From Triplophysa rosa (lineage: Eukaryota > Chordata > Actinopteri > Cypriniformes > Nemacheilidae), in assembly GCF_024868665.1 (NCBI RefSeq), contig NC_079901.1, positions 5,985,388 to 6,049,387 of the forward strand: 64,000 nucleotides of DNA, written 5' to 3'. The notes below the pieces were generated by a model that made no database searches, was not told the DNA's origin, and saw nothing but the letters and a program-made list of their open reading frames with translations. The position numbers were made by a program, and so were the translations under genes. Below, piece by piece: positions 1 through 12,015 of this stretch (position 1 is its first letter; each line of letters begins with the position of its first letter).

Positions 1-1834
1 AAAATAAACCAAAACCGGGTGATTTAAACCTTTAAGGTGGAAGGGCTTTGTACTATTACCCACAAAGGGTTTATTGTGTTATTACAATTTTCATCAAATT
101 TTTCAAAATCAAATACTGTATAAAAAGACTGTGCACCAAGTCTTTAAGCAGCCAGACAATAAGCAGAATGCATAATAATGTGCAGTCAGCTGCACAGTCA
201 CATCATTTTAACATAAACTCTTACAAACTTACCCAGATTTTGATCCTGGTAGCAGGCTGCTTTTAAGTTTTGCCAGGCTTCATAAAGATCTTATCTTATT
301 GAATTATAGTTGTCAAGGTTACCAGAAATAATAGCAGGAGGAAGACGAAAAGAACATCCTTGGTCACTTTGACCCACTCAGAAGACGACACCAATGTAAG
401 TGTATGAGAAAAGGGGCTTTGAATTAGATTTTCGGCACAGCGAAATTCAGACTGCTTTGGGCGGCCTTTATTAAAACTCATAAGGATTTTATTATAGGGT
501 CATACAGTGGTAGCGATTGTGGTGTTCTTGTGACGTGGGTGATATCACGCTGCCAAGGCTAACAGTGACAAATGAAATATCAGTTTACCCACACATACAG
601 TATGAAGGCGACATTACTTCAATGAAAAAAGCCCATTAACTCTTATTCTTTCTATTCAATATTTGCAGTTTTCATGATTATAATAAAATTATCTTTACAC
701 AAAGATCTAAAACACAGAGAGAAGTTAATGTAAATGATTTCCTCAAGTAAATCAAACACCAGGACGACACAGGACATTGTTTCTATTAGTCAAAGATTAA
801 AAGCATAAATGTTATAATAATTCCCGATTGTTGATTTTAAATGATGCATGATAAATTAATAGGACCATTATATGCAGAAAGTTTACAGCAGGACTAAATA
901 TTGCTTTAGCGTGGAAAACCAGCTGGTGTGAAAATAGGTGGAAAATGATGCTTTAGTGTGGTAAAAATGGGCTTCAAAGGGCAAACAGAGCTCTTAACTG
1001 CTCTTCTGGAACTGAGCACACGAGTACATGGTGTTCACATTAATGAGTGAGCTCAGACAACGATGAATGTAAAACCAGCCCATATTCTTATTAAAAATCT
1101 CACCGGCACAAAGGTCACGGAAGGTTCAGAATGTTTGCAGATTGAAATAATCATAAAAATTATGGATTTGAGATTGTCAAACCCACAGCATGCGTAACCT
1201 CTGTGCAGATAAATAAGAAGGACATGCTTCCCCCTCCCATATGTGCACATGTCCTGTGGACCTTGCAGGAATATCTGGGCATGTTGGATGATATTTTATC
1301 TTTTTATTTCATTGCAACATTCATGACCACTGGTTCTTCATGATGATATTTATGTGTTTTTAGCTGGATGCCCACCATGTTTTGTGAATAAGACAAGTTT
1401 TGATTTTATTACATCGACTTTTAGTCAAAATTTGAGAGATTTTCTTTGTATAAAGTACTGATTGGATTCAATGAAATATAGATCGACTATTATTTTGAAA
1501 TGTTGACATGAACGAATATCATCAGTTCAAGGGCACTTTGAGATCTTAGAAATATAGTTTAAAATAGCACTACAAATTGTATATCCTGAAAATCTCAAAA
1601 CATTACCAAAATGCATACTTTTTAAATTAAGACGTTATAAGTACATTTTGAGTGATTGTAGATTTAAGGATAAGCCAAAGTCACAATTTTGTACAGCCTC
1701 TCACCACAAGGAGGAATACTTAGAGACGGTTTTATACGCAACACATCATAACCTCCAACTGAACAGCGAGGACGCATCACGTCAACCAGATTTGCGCTTT
1801 TAACTCGGACTGAAACACGACAACTAACTGTAAA
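1..1834. other. Upstream flank of pgr, no gene seen
   Basis: No convincing coding exon is visible on either strand. The stretch is AT-rich and probably contains the pgr promoter and 5' UTR, but I could not place a transcription start. The only translational signal is the start codon context at 1831-1838 (TAAAATGG), with A at -3 and G at +4. Confidence 0.5.
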
Positions 1835-2634
1835 ATGGACACTGTAAACACTTCCCTTGCCGATTCCACAGAGATTATGACCGGGGTAAGTGAGTTTATG
1901 GAAAAATACACGGACGAGATCTTGGGGCACGGTAAGGTCTCCGCGCGTAATTTTGGAGAGCAGGGGTCTTTACGCAGCAGCGCACCTGGATCAAGCGTCG
2001 ACACCGTGGCTGAGCTTTCTGTCCTCGATTTGCCTCTCGATACCAAACCGTATACTGATCACATGGAAGAATTTCTGAAAGTCGAACCCGGACACTGGAG
2101 CGTATTATCAAGCAAAGTCCTGAAAGATACATTTGCTCAGGAGAGCTCATCTGGGATGGGTGCGTTTATCAAAGACGAGCAGAAGCAATCTCTGATTATG
2201 GAGCACCCCAGCACTGACTTCGATCTCGGGATAAACATCAGCGATCTGGATGGCTGCTGTGACCCCGATAACAAGCAGCCGTGCGGGTACAATGAAGACT
2301 CGACGACTTTGCTTTCATCTCAAGGTGCGCAACAGGTGGTGGACAGTTCTTCCAACTTTCAGCTGGACGTGAGTCAGTCGAACGCATTGGTTTTGCCACC
2401 TCAGAGGAGAGCATCACCATCTCTCGGTAGGGGTATGGTGAATTTCAATGGTACGAGCGCATCTCCAATAGGCCTAATGGCCAAAACTGACATCTCCAAA
2501 TGGGTGGTCCAGCAACTGCCTGCTGACTCTCACTTTTGGTATCAGTCCACTAATGTGAATGAAGAGCACGTTGTCTACTCCTCACCAGATAGCTTTATCC
2601 AGCGCACACAGACAGGCTATGGTGTATTCCAAGG
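1835..2634 (+). CDS. pgr: pgr exon 1: N-terminal domain
   Basis: This exon encodes residues 1-266 and two bases of codon 267. The ATG at 1835 is followed directly by an open acidic, Ser-rich region with no globular motif, as in steroid receptor transactivation domains. The donor is GTAAGA at 2635. The domain is far shorter than the roughly 560 residues in human PR, which is normal for fish. Confidence 0.93.
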
Positions 2635-3964
2635 GTAAGAATGAGTTGCGCATCTTCAACATTTTGCGCTATTTATTTTAAACTGTATATTTCATTTGCT
2701 CATACACGTTTTGTATTTCTTATTCAGTAAACCCAAATGGTCCCATAATTTACTCAAATAAAAGTTGTATTTAAACATTGGAACATTGCACACCAGCATC
2801 CATATTTGCTGAGCAAAATAACTGCTGACGTTAAAAGTAAGCAAGCACTTTAAGGGCCAATGGCACTTATCCATAAGGGTTATCATTATACAGCTAAATC
2901 CAAGTCAGTGGCAGCTCATTGAGGCCATTGATTATTTACATTTTTCACACTTATGTCATTTCAAAGCCTAGTGTTCCAAACATAAAGTAGTGTTTCAATC
3001 ATAAAATGTAAAAAAAAACTTTTTCTGAGCAAGAATTGTACTGGTCACTCTTCCCTTGCAGTGGCGAAAGCATCAAAGTGGCCCATATGTCAAAACTTTA
3101 TGCACCGGAGACAAAATATTAAATATAAGTACAGTTTTTGCAACTTATTATTTTTGAGGCCTTTGTATCGTTTCGGTTGTGTCTACTTCAGTTGGTTATA
3201 CATTACCATCCATTGTCTTGCTCACATGCAGGGTTCCATGTCAAAGACTGTGTGTTATATGTGGAGATGAAGCATCGGGTTGTCACTATGGAGTTCTGAC
3301 TTGTGGAAGCTGCAAGGTGTTTTTCAAGAGAGCCGTTGAGGGTGAGAACAAAGGATTTTATTATTGTCAGAATGCAGAATTTGGGTAACATATTGTTTCA
3401 CATACATGTAGCAAGTTTTCTATCATGTTTCCGTGTGCATGAGTCAAGCTGTATACAGTGTCCCGGCAGACAGTAACTTTCATTCGGAGCAGTGATCACG
3501 ATGTTCCTCCTCTACCTTGTTGTTCTGCTTATCTTTGAGGACAGATGTAAGAGTCACCGTGTCTGACCATGGCCATGTCACTCTGCCCTGTCAGCCTTCA
3601 AACCAATTCACTCTTGCTCTGTTTCCTCCCTCCCTCGGTTGTTTCTTAAAAATGTTTTTTTTTCAGAGATTTAAGAAATTTGTGTGGATTTGTTTATACG
3701 TTATTTTTTTACATGGCATCATTCATAGGTCATCAGCCACATGTCTTGGAGTGTAAACTGTTTTTCTTTTGCATAGGTCACCATAACTACCTGTGTGCTG
3801 GAAGAAATGACTGCATTATTGATAAAATCAGACGGAAAAATTGTCCTGCGTGTCGTCTTAGAAAGTGCTACCAGGCAGGGATGATGCTCGGAGGTGAATT
3901 TCAATGCATCATTCCCAACTTTAAGTAAATCTCTATATATTAGACGTTATATTAAGAAATGTAT

Positions 3965-4056
<92 letters not shown>

Positions 4057-7000
4057 AGATAGATGTTTATACATTATATACATTTAATTCAGATGTTTTT
4101 CTTTAGCACTTTACACAATTTTACCTTTTTTTTGCAAAGCAGCTTTACTGCAAATTTAGAAAAAAGATTGAAGACTTAAGGAAAACAGTTGAAAAAATAT
4201 AAATACAAGAAAATTCTAAAGCAATTTATTACACAGCTCTCTGGAGTACTCAATTTTGATTGGTTAATTGGTATTACTTTTATTTTTTTTTCACATTGCA
4301 AACTCTTTTTTTGAAATGTAGACAATTTATAATAAAATAATAATAATAAATATTTTTTTAATTTAAATATATTTTATTATTAAAATACTGTATATTGTTT
4401 AATAATAATAAGATTTATGAAAGATATATTTTCTAGGAAAATCATATTGATTGATTAATTTAAAGGTATAGTTTGCCCAGCAATAAGTTTGTAAACATTT
4501 TCTGACATTTATAGTGTTAAAAAACAGTTGACTTTCTTCATACAGTACAAGTCATAAAAATATATAGTTTTGAGCAAACAGTTTTTCCCTAAATTGAAAA
4601 ACTGATCAAATTAATTGTAAAATGATTTTAGTTCATCAACTAAAGATTTCCTCCAAACATTCAAGAAAATATTTTACTGTAGATTTTACTTAAAAAACAG
4701 TTTGCAAAAACTTTACCAAAAAAAGTACAATTTACTTCAAAAACAGTGTGAAAAAAAGGTTACAACATTTTTAAAATAAACTTTACTTTTTTTTGTAAAG
4801 TTTTTGCACACTGTTTTTTAAGTAAAATTTTAGTACAATTTACAAATACTTGCACAAATAACACAAAAAATTGAGTAAATCCTACTAGTTTGTTTACTGC
4901 GCAAGTTCACTAGATAATTCAGGCAGAAAATGTGCATTTTGAACTGCTGAAACCTTTTTCCGTTGTCATGCTCATCAAAGCACACGTTGTGTGTTTCAGG
5001 CCGTAAGATGAAGCGGTTCGGGGGTTTGAAGGTCATGGGTTTGAGTCCATCTCTGATGTTCCAGAGTCCGCTGTCCCTTATGGCTGATGTTCAGAGCATG
5101 TCCTCTCTGCCGTGTATGTCGGCCATCCGTGAGCTTCAGCTGTCTCCACAGATGATCAGTATTCTGGAGAGCATCGAGCCGCAGGTGGTCTACTCTGGCT
5201 ACGACAACTCACAACCGGAAGTTCCCAACCTTCTACTCAACAGTCTCAACAGACTTTGCGAGCGGCAGCTTCTCTGGATTGTCAGGTGGTCCAAGTCTCT
5301 TCCAGGTAACACTGTTAGAATCACCCAAACAAAGGTTTGAGCCTTACTATGACTAGTGTTCATACTTTACAAATAATTATTTTTAATTTACATTTTTAGC
5401 CAATTGGGGGGCAAGCTCAACCCCCCAGCCCCCCCCCAACTCATGCACACTTTTCTTGTTCATTTGTTTCACAGGTTTTCGCAATTTGCACATCAATGAC
5501 CAGATGACGTTAATTCAGTATTCCTGGATGAGTTTAATGGTGTTTTCACTGGGTTGGAGGACGTTTCAGAATGTCCCCACAGATTATCTGTACTTTGCTC
5601 CAGATCTCATTTTAAATCAGTGAGTAACGTGACAAAAACCAGTGTATACTAGTTTTAACTAGTTTAAATCTGAATGCATTAAAACATATCTTTGATGATG
5701 GTAAGATGATGGTTGATCTTTGATGCCGTTTTCACGAGGTGGTTATTTCAGTGTCTATAAGTGCAGCAGTAACGTGAACCAATATTTGCTGCCGAACTAG
5801 CAAGTCTGGACAATAAATCTGAGCGATAATAATGACTTTTACAGTCAACAGATTTTCTACACCTCCCCCATCTGCTATTGGTCAGATGGTCCCGTCCCAG
5901 ACTCACGCCATTGGCTGATGTTCCAGATGCTCAAACAAACAGAGCACCATAGAGTCACAGTTACATTTGTCATGGGAAAAACAACCTACAAACGGCCTTA
6001 TACTATGATACAGAGTTTATTAAATATAAATATATACAGTAAATACTTAAATATGTATGGTATAACAGACAAAATTAGACACTTCAGCTAAGATTTTAAA
6101 TACTATTTAATTCATTTTTATTTTTCATGTAATATTTACTGATTGACAAAACATAACTTTCTGCATCCAGAAATCGTACAAATTGTTCTAATAGGATTGC
6201 AAATGTTTTATAGTTGCCCGAAGTTAACTTCAGGTCTGTGTTTTGTTATGATATAACAATTGATTTTATATTTAATTTATATGAATATTTTATTGCATAT
6301 TAAATATATTAAATTAAATGAAAACTACTCAACACCAACGTAGCCGGAAGTTACGTTTGGGCCACATTGGGTTGGTTTATGTTGTTGCTGCTGAAACCGT
6401 CTATGAAATAGACATAAACTAAAACGGCGCATTTAACATTAATTTGACCTCCTGGCTAGGATAATTAAGCTTGACCTCCTAAATTTGGACAAACAACATT
6501 ATCTGAAGGTTACGAACCTGCATTGGTATTTTTTTTATTTCAAGCTCTATATTGTCCTGAGTTGGTGGAAAGTCCCAGAAGTAAATGTCATTGATCTTGA
6601 GAACTACAGTACATATAAACACAACTACTTTTTCCTTTTATTGAATATGCTTATAACGTTTTCTTCATTTTAGCGATCAGCTGAGAAGATCTCCGATCTA
6701 CGACTTGTGCTTGGCTATGAAGTTAATTCCACAAGAATTTGCCAACCTGCAAGTGACCAAAGATGAGTTTCTGTGCATGAAGGCGTTGATGCTTCTCAAT
6801 ACTGGTAACAAAATATCTGTTTGTGTTCTGTCTCACACAGTTCTCACTGTCCAGCACCCTACAGGTCAGATAGTGTTCTGCAAAAAAATAATAACATACT
6901 CTACACATTCAGCACACTAGTCATTTCACAGGAGAAACGAAGATAAGCGTTCAACAATTGGGCTCCAAGACCTTGAAAACTGCTCCTTTTAGATTCCTAA

Positions 7001-9189
7001 CTGAGTTTGTTTTGCATTCCAAGCTGACCTTTCCCAACATAAAGTGTGCTATAAGTATACTAATGTACTGTACATCTTTTAAACCAAATATAAGTACTGT
7101 ATACCTTCAGTCTACCTGTTATGTACGTCTCAGAAATATATTTATGTTTACACATAAGTATATTTGATTAAAAGTTTAGATAAATAATATGTGTAGAACT
7201 GAAGCGTGGAAGCACATGGAACATCTTGGGCCCTATTGTACACCCGGTGCAAGGCACAGCGCAAGTGTTTTTGCTAGTTTCAGCCCAACGCAGTTCTTAT
7301 TTTCCCCTCCAGCGCTGCGTTGTTTAAATAGCAAATGCATTTGCGCTCATATGTGCATGCTGGTCTAAAAAAGAGGTGTTTCAGGCGCATTGTTGGCGTG
7401 TTGCTATTTTGAAGAACTGAAAATAGACTGTGCCATAGACCAACTCAAACCTGGTCTAAAGTCTAAAGTCAACGGCGCAATATTTTTTGGTTATTTAAAG
7501 AGCGCTTTAGTAGAAAATGCGCCTCTGGGCGAGCGCAGCTGGCTCTTAGAGGGAATGAGATATGAGACTCTGATTGGTTTACTGCACGTTACGCCCCAAA
7601 AAACACCCATTACTCATTAAGAGAATCGGGACGACCCGTTTAGACCATGCACCCGGGCGCGCCGACCGTTTTCCCCTCGTTAAACTAGCAAAAGTGGATT
7701 CGGACACGCCCTGAGTGCACCTGCGCCGTGCGCTTTAGAACATGCGCTTAGATCGTTAAAATAGGGCCTCTTCTTTTAGTTAAAGCAACACTATTGAACT
7801 TTTGCTCACGGTTCCCCCATGTGGTTGATAGACGCAATTGTCTGTTACTAGTGTCGTAAATAATGTCACTTTATAAGCTTACCCGTGGGCAGCGCAATGC
7901 ACTTGAATTTGTTTACCAAGCTGATGGAACCAGCGAATGCTGAAACATCGTTTGGAAACCATGTGGCACTCTTCCGCAGGCAGGGGATGGGCGGGGCTGT
8001 GTTCCGACCCGAACACAGAACTTACAGAGTGTGCTTGTAGCCACTATGAGGCTGCTCAGGTAGCAGCGTGAGTCGAATTCGTCCAGTTAAGAGTTGTTGT
8101 ACTACTGAAATCATTTTAGAGACATTAGTTTAAGGTTGAAAAACTACAAAGTGTTGCTTTAAAGTACAGTTAAGCATATTTCAGGTATCAAAATGAATAC
8201 CTAAATAGAAAGTAGGCTACTATGCTTAAAGTGCAAAAATACTGTAATAATGTATATCAATAGTAAACTATAGATTTGATGTTAATGGTAATACTTGACA
8301 GTAAGGTTGTATTTGTTCACATTAGTAAAAGTAACAGGAACTTCTCCAAATTTCTCCATTGTGTATGTCAGTTCCTCTGGAAGGCTTGAAGAGCCAGTCG
8401 CATTTTGATGAGATGAGACAAAACTACATCTGTGAGCTGACAAAAGTCATCCAGCTGAGAGAGAAAGGAGTGGTTGGCAGTTCTCAGAGGTTTTACCACC
8501 TGACCAAACTCATGGACTCGATGCATGAGGTACACAGCACAATATATTCATACACAGTGGTCTCAGAGTATGGATGCTTCAGCCAGACCTTAAAATCTCT
8601 CACTGTCATCATCTTAGATAAAAATAAAAATTAGAATAAAAAACCATTAACATTCAGATACCTGGTAAAGGGGCATCTAACACTTCAGTGCAGCGGTGTG
8701 GGCACAGTTAGTTAACATGAGCATCAGTTGTGAGGCTCAAGAGTTCACAGTTTAGTGGCTGTTATCTTCAAGGGCTTAGTGTTCCATTTTGGGTTAATAC
8801 ATTGAGTTAAAAACATTTTCTTGTTTCTTGTTTCTTATTTTGGTTTTGTTTGATTAAAATGTTATTGAATGTTAAATAATGTCTTCTATGCTAGTTTAAT
8901 ATGCAACTCTTTCAGATGCATCAACATCCCTCTTAGACAATGGTGTGCTTGTGAGGCAGGACCACCTGCTTGTCGGACACAAAACATGATAGCAGAGGTT
9001 AAACTCTGACGTTGACTCCTCTATATCTGTTTGTAGATTGTGAAGAAGGTCAATCTCTACTGTCTGAGCACATACATCCAGGCGGACGCCATGAAGGTGG
9101 AGTTTCCAGAGATGATGTCAGAGGTCATCGCATCACAGCTGCCAAAAGTTCTGGCCGGCATGGTCAGACCTCTCCTGTTCCACAAGTGA
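1835..9189 (+). CDS. pgr: Nuclear progesterone receptor, complete, 8 exons
   Basis: Progestin-activated transcription factor of the steroid receptor family (NR3C), acting in the nucleus on hormone response elements. Coding exons are 1835-2634, 3232-3341, 3777-3893, 5000-5305, 5475-5619, 6674-6804, 8372-8529 and 9037-9189. They join in frame to 1920 nt (639 residues plus TGA), with GT-AG at every junction. Residues 1-267 are the N-terminal domain. Residues 274-340 form two Cys4 zinc fingers with P-box GSCKV. Residues from about 405 form the ligand-binding domain. Hormone-contact residues known from human PR are present: Asn426, Gln432, Arg473, Cys598, Thr601 (human 719, 725, 766, 891, 894). 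The human Gly722 position is Cys429. Exons 3-7 are 117, 306, 145, 131 and 158 bp, the sizes I recall for human PGR; the 306-bp exon argues against androgen receptor (288 bp). The neighbouring arhgap42 also supports pgr. Androgen, mineralocorticoid or glucocorticoid receptor is unlikely. Confidence 0.96.
3232..3341 (+). CDS. pgr: pgr exon 2: first zinc finger
   Basis: This exon encodes residues 267-303 with finger cysteines 274, 277, 291 and 294 and the P-box GSCKV (292-296), which selects glucocorticoid-type response elements. The acceptor is CATGCAG and the donor GTGAGA. The exon is 110 bp, compared with 152 bp in human PGR, and begins only seven residues before the first finger Cys. Confidence 0.95.
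3777..3893 (+). CDS. pgr: pgr exon 3: second zinc finger
   Basis: This 117-bp exon encodes residues 304-342. Finger cysteines are 310, 316, 326 and 329, followed by the basic [10 protein letters not shown] segment. The acceptor is GCATAG and the donor GTGAAT. The sequence [11 protein letters not shown] is typical of 3-ketosteroid receptors. Confidence 0.96.
3965..4066. repeat. GATA microsatellite
   Basis: A nearly pure (GATA)n tract of about 24 units in pgr intron 3. Confidence 0.95.
4681..4833. repeat. AT-rich inverted repeat
   Basis: The arms 4681-4728 and about 4782-4833 are near-perfect reverse complements built around ACTTAAAAAACAGT and GCAAAAACTTTAC. They are separated by about 50 bp in pgr intron 3. 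This is a probable small fold-back MITE. Confidence 0.75.
5000..5305 (+). CDS. pgr: pgr exon 4: hinge and start of ligand-binding domain
   Basis: This 306-bp exon encodes residues 343-444: the RKMKR basic hinge and the first helices of the ligand-binding domain. It carries Asn426 and Gln432, the A-ring contact region, and Cys429 where human PR has Gly722. The acceptor is GTTTCAG and the donor GTAACA. Confidence 0.95.
5475..5619 (+). CDS. pgr: pgr exon 5: ligand-binding domain
   Basis: This 145-bp exon encodes residues 445-492. It contains the family signature [15 protein letters not shown] with Arg473, equivalent to human Arg766, which binds the steroid 3-keto group. The donor is GTGAGT. Confidence 0.95.
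5620..6673 (+). other. pgr intron 5
   Basis: This AT-rich intron has no coding potential that I can support. Short open frames here have no recognisable motif. Confidence 0.6.
6674..6804 (+). CDS. pgr: pgr exon 6: ligand-binding domain
   Basis: This 131-bp exon encodes residues 493-536, including the PQEF and [13 protein letters not shown] stretches typical of the PR/AR/MR/GR group. The acceptor is CATTTTAG and the donor GTAACA. Confidence 0.95.
7228..7768. mobile_element. Short DNA transposon ending in GGGCCCTAT
   Basis: The ends GGGCCCTATTGTA and TTAAAATAGGGCC are inverted repeats. The interior is GC-richer than the intron around it and has no transposase. Similar elements are abundant in cyprinid genomes and are usually placed with PIF/Harbinger, but I could not define a target duplication. 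It lies in pgr intron 6. A related end fragment occurs near 40073-40100. Confidence 0.7.
7780..8162. mobile_element. TTAA-flanked MITE
   Basis: The ends TTAAAGCAACACT and AGTGTTGCTTTAA are inverted repeats framing 383 bp without coding capacity. TTAA sits at both extremes, either as terminal bases or as a piggyBac-type target duplication. It lies 11 bp from the GGGCCCTAT element in pgr intron 6. Confidence 0.75.
8372..8529 (+). CDS. pgr: pgr exon 7: ligand-binding domain
   Basis: This 158-bp exon encodes residues 537-588, with the [20 protein letters not shown] stretch conserved in steroid receptors. The acceptor is TATGTCAG and the donor GTACAC. Confidence 0.95.
9037..9189 (+). CDS. pgr: pgr exon 8: ligand-binding domain end and stop
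   Basis: This exon encodes residues 589-639 and TGA. It carries Cys598 and Thr601 and the [15 protein letters not shown] segment, which includes helix 12 and AF-2. The protein ends LLFHK, one Lys shorter than the human C-terminus. Confidence 0.95.
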   Translation: MVKKVNLYCLSTYIQADAMKVEFPEMMSEVIASQLPKVLAGMVRPLLFHK

Positions 9190-10230
9190 AGTCATGAGAT
9201 CCAGACTGATTCTTTCATTTATAAAGTTTTATGTGTATGCTGCCAACCTTTGGTGTAATGTTTTAATCCTTATTCACACTTATGAGGCGGATCTCAGTTT
9301 TATTTCATTATCCCCGGATGCCGTTAGTTATAAATGTATATTTATTATAATTACAGACAAAAAGTTGTTTGTTAAAAATGGTTATTTTGAAATTTTGCAT
9401 CTCAGACAAGATAATTTTAACTGACAATGAGAGGTGAAATTATTTATTAATCATTATCATATGTTTTATAGACCGGGGCTAGTTGTCACAAGGACTTTTG
9501 AGTTGAAATTACACAAACATCTATTTAATGTCTATTTTAATTTGTAATTAAATAATGTCTTCTCTATAGCAGTGGTTATGTGTAATGGTGTAAACAAACA
9601 AATTCACATCTGTCATAAATGGTAATACATCTTTTTAATGTCAGATTTTATTCTCCAAACTAAAATCCTAATATCATCATATTCTTTATTAATAGCAGTT
9701 GAGTAAACAGACACTTGCCTATCTTGACAAATTTTTACCGTTTTTCCACTTACAATGTAAAAAAAACCTAATTGTAAAAACTGTAGCCGATTTTTAAATT
9801 ACAGAAAAAGACTGCAAATTTACAAACATGTAATTTGCATGCATTTTTTTTACAGTGAAGGGTATTAGTATAATGATGGTAGATTTTGGCCAAAGGGTTG
9901 AACTGTTTCCCCCAGACAGTACTTGTGTCGATATTTAGTCCAGAGTTGTCACATATATTAAAATGTAATTTTATGCAATCCATTAATTGCATTCAACAAT
10001 ATCTATTGGCTCATATGAGTACGACTGTTGCTTTTAAATGACCTTTTCAAATATTTTTTAAATGCACATATTGTAAAACATTCCTTTGATATGTCGATAT
10101 TTGAAAAAAGTTTCCTCTGAAATCAATGTCAATGAACAACAGGTTCCTATTGTGACAGTGTTACCCATACGCTCTTATGGCCAACATGTGTTGAATAAAG
10201 TATTGGAAATCAAATAAACCTCAAAGTATG
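9190..10230 (+). other. Probable pgr 3' UTR
   Basis: No coding exon is seen after the stop codon. The stretch is AT-rich, includes a decayed fragment of an ACTGTAAAA-type repeat around 9735-9860, and ends near two AATAAA hexamers. The 3' limit is inferred. Confidence 0.4.
10194..10218 (+). terminator. Candidate polyadenylation signals of pgr
   Basis: Two AATAAA hexamers at 10194-10199 and 10213-10218 lie about 1 kb after the pgr stop codon. They are the first clear pair downstream. Use cannot be confirmed from sequence. Confidence 0.35.
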
Positions 10231-10517
10231 TGTGTACACAGAAATTGATTGTCAAAAATGAATTTTCCCTAAAAATATGCACTCAAATAGAATTGTGACA
10301 ACTACCCCCGGCTTCTCATTCACACCTTTGATACCTTTAGTATTGGGTTCTCCTCTTGCTATAATTAATTATAATACATAATTTATAAAATGATAATTAA
10401 TAACAAATTCCTAATTCATAATTTAGAAGCAAAACTATTGCAGTGTTTGAGCTGATAATCCAAATCAGACCTTTTTTGTAAAAGAACAACATTTTACCAC
10501 TGTCCAAATGATAAAGA

Positions 10518-10519
10518 TA

Positions 10520-10552
<33 letters not shown>
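10518..10552. repeat. AT dinucleotide microsatellite
   Basis: An (AT)n tract between the two convergent genes. Confidence 0.9.
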
Positions 10553-10555
<3 letters not shown>

Positions 10556-12015
10556 GATATTATTACGAGATTATCAACGTACGAGATTTTTTTTTTTTTG
10601 AACATTTATGTGACATACAGTATAATATACAGTATATATATAAAAATATGCTGTCCTTATATGATTCATCTTTTTCTATTTTTCTTTCTTTTTTGTTGAT
10701 TATATTCATCTCTAAATGTTTCTGTTATTTTGTAGACATCTAGGAAATGTTTTTGAGTGTAAGGATAAGGAATTAGTATCTAACTCATTGTGGTTAGATA
10801 CTATGATACACTTCATAAAAGATCACATTTTCATGGTTAGATCATACAAACCTTCAAATATACCCCACCCAATGCCACAGTCACATGTGATTGTACAGAT
10901 GCATACAACATGTGAAATATCAAATAAAACCATTGTGTACTATGATAATATACATTTGAAGGCGAATGTAACCAAGAACTCAATTTTAAAGCTGTACACG
11001 TGTGCTATGTGTACTCTATATGATGTATAAGCGTTGAGTGTAAATGTAATGTGACTAAAACCTTTTAATCTGAATAGTAAATGTGCAAGAGATTAAATTT
11101 GGAAAACATTTTGAAAGTCGTATCATTTCCTCCCGTAACCTTGCTGTTGTATCTGAAGGGAGTATCAGGCCAGCATCATCAGTCAGGGTCACAGAGCTCT
11201 CACATGTATTTCATAGGAAAGAACACTGGGATCTTGGCATTAGCCTCGATTGCTGACGTCATGTTAGAGAGACTGAAGCGACTGATGTCTGAGATGCACA
11301 GTACTAAATGATTTAGCCTTTGCACATTTTTTAATGGAAGTCAAGAACCAAGCCTCATTTTGTTAACAAATTTATTAACATTCAAAGAAAAAAAAAACAT
11401 TTAAAATGACATGATTTACACTTTATTTATGCATAAGATTCTATCAGATATATTTTGGCTTCAAGATACAATTTCATCTGTGCAGATGACATAAGTGCAC
11501 TTTGTGTGTACACATGTATTCTTCCATTTGGAAAAGGAGGAAACGTGGATTATTCCACATATTTATGGGACCTCGAACAAACAGTAAAAACGTACCATAC
11601 TGGTGAGTGAACTGAACCAAAACTGAATGATAAGGATTGAAAAAAATTCAGGGATAATCCACAACTAGCCGTGCATTGAAAGGTTTTAATGCACACCTTC
11701 CGTCCAATCAGAATCGAGTATTCAGACAGACCATGGTATAATGTATAATTCATTCATAACAACACACTTGTTTCTTTAGCATTAGAAAAAAAATCTTGTT
11801 TTATTTGACATTCTGCCCTGACCTGAATGTACTGCACATACTAAGACTATTGTTACAAAATGCTCGAAACCAGCGAATCCCAAACTTTTAGACTGTGCAC
11901 CTCTTTCTTAGTTATTACAACTGCCAAGCACAACCTCTCTCCTAAAGCATATTTATAAATAAAGTATAGCCTACGTTCAAAAAACTTTTTTTTACTTTAC
12001 TAAACTGTATGTATC
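10553..12015. other. Convergent intergenic stretch
   Basis: No gene is supported here. The distal 3' UTR of arhgap42 may extend in from the right; a minus-strand AATAAA lies at 11422-11427. The block 11640-11760 resembles a repeat family also seen near 19450 and 47900 (same TGCACACC and CCAATCAGAATC-type words). Confidence 0.45.

Noticed and set aside
3190..3231. Alternative acceptor for pgr exon 2 at CTACTTCAG.
   Set aside because: Using it makes a 150-bp exon that shifts the frame after exon 1; the acceptor at 3231 keeps the frame.
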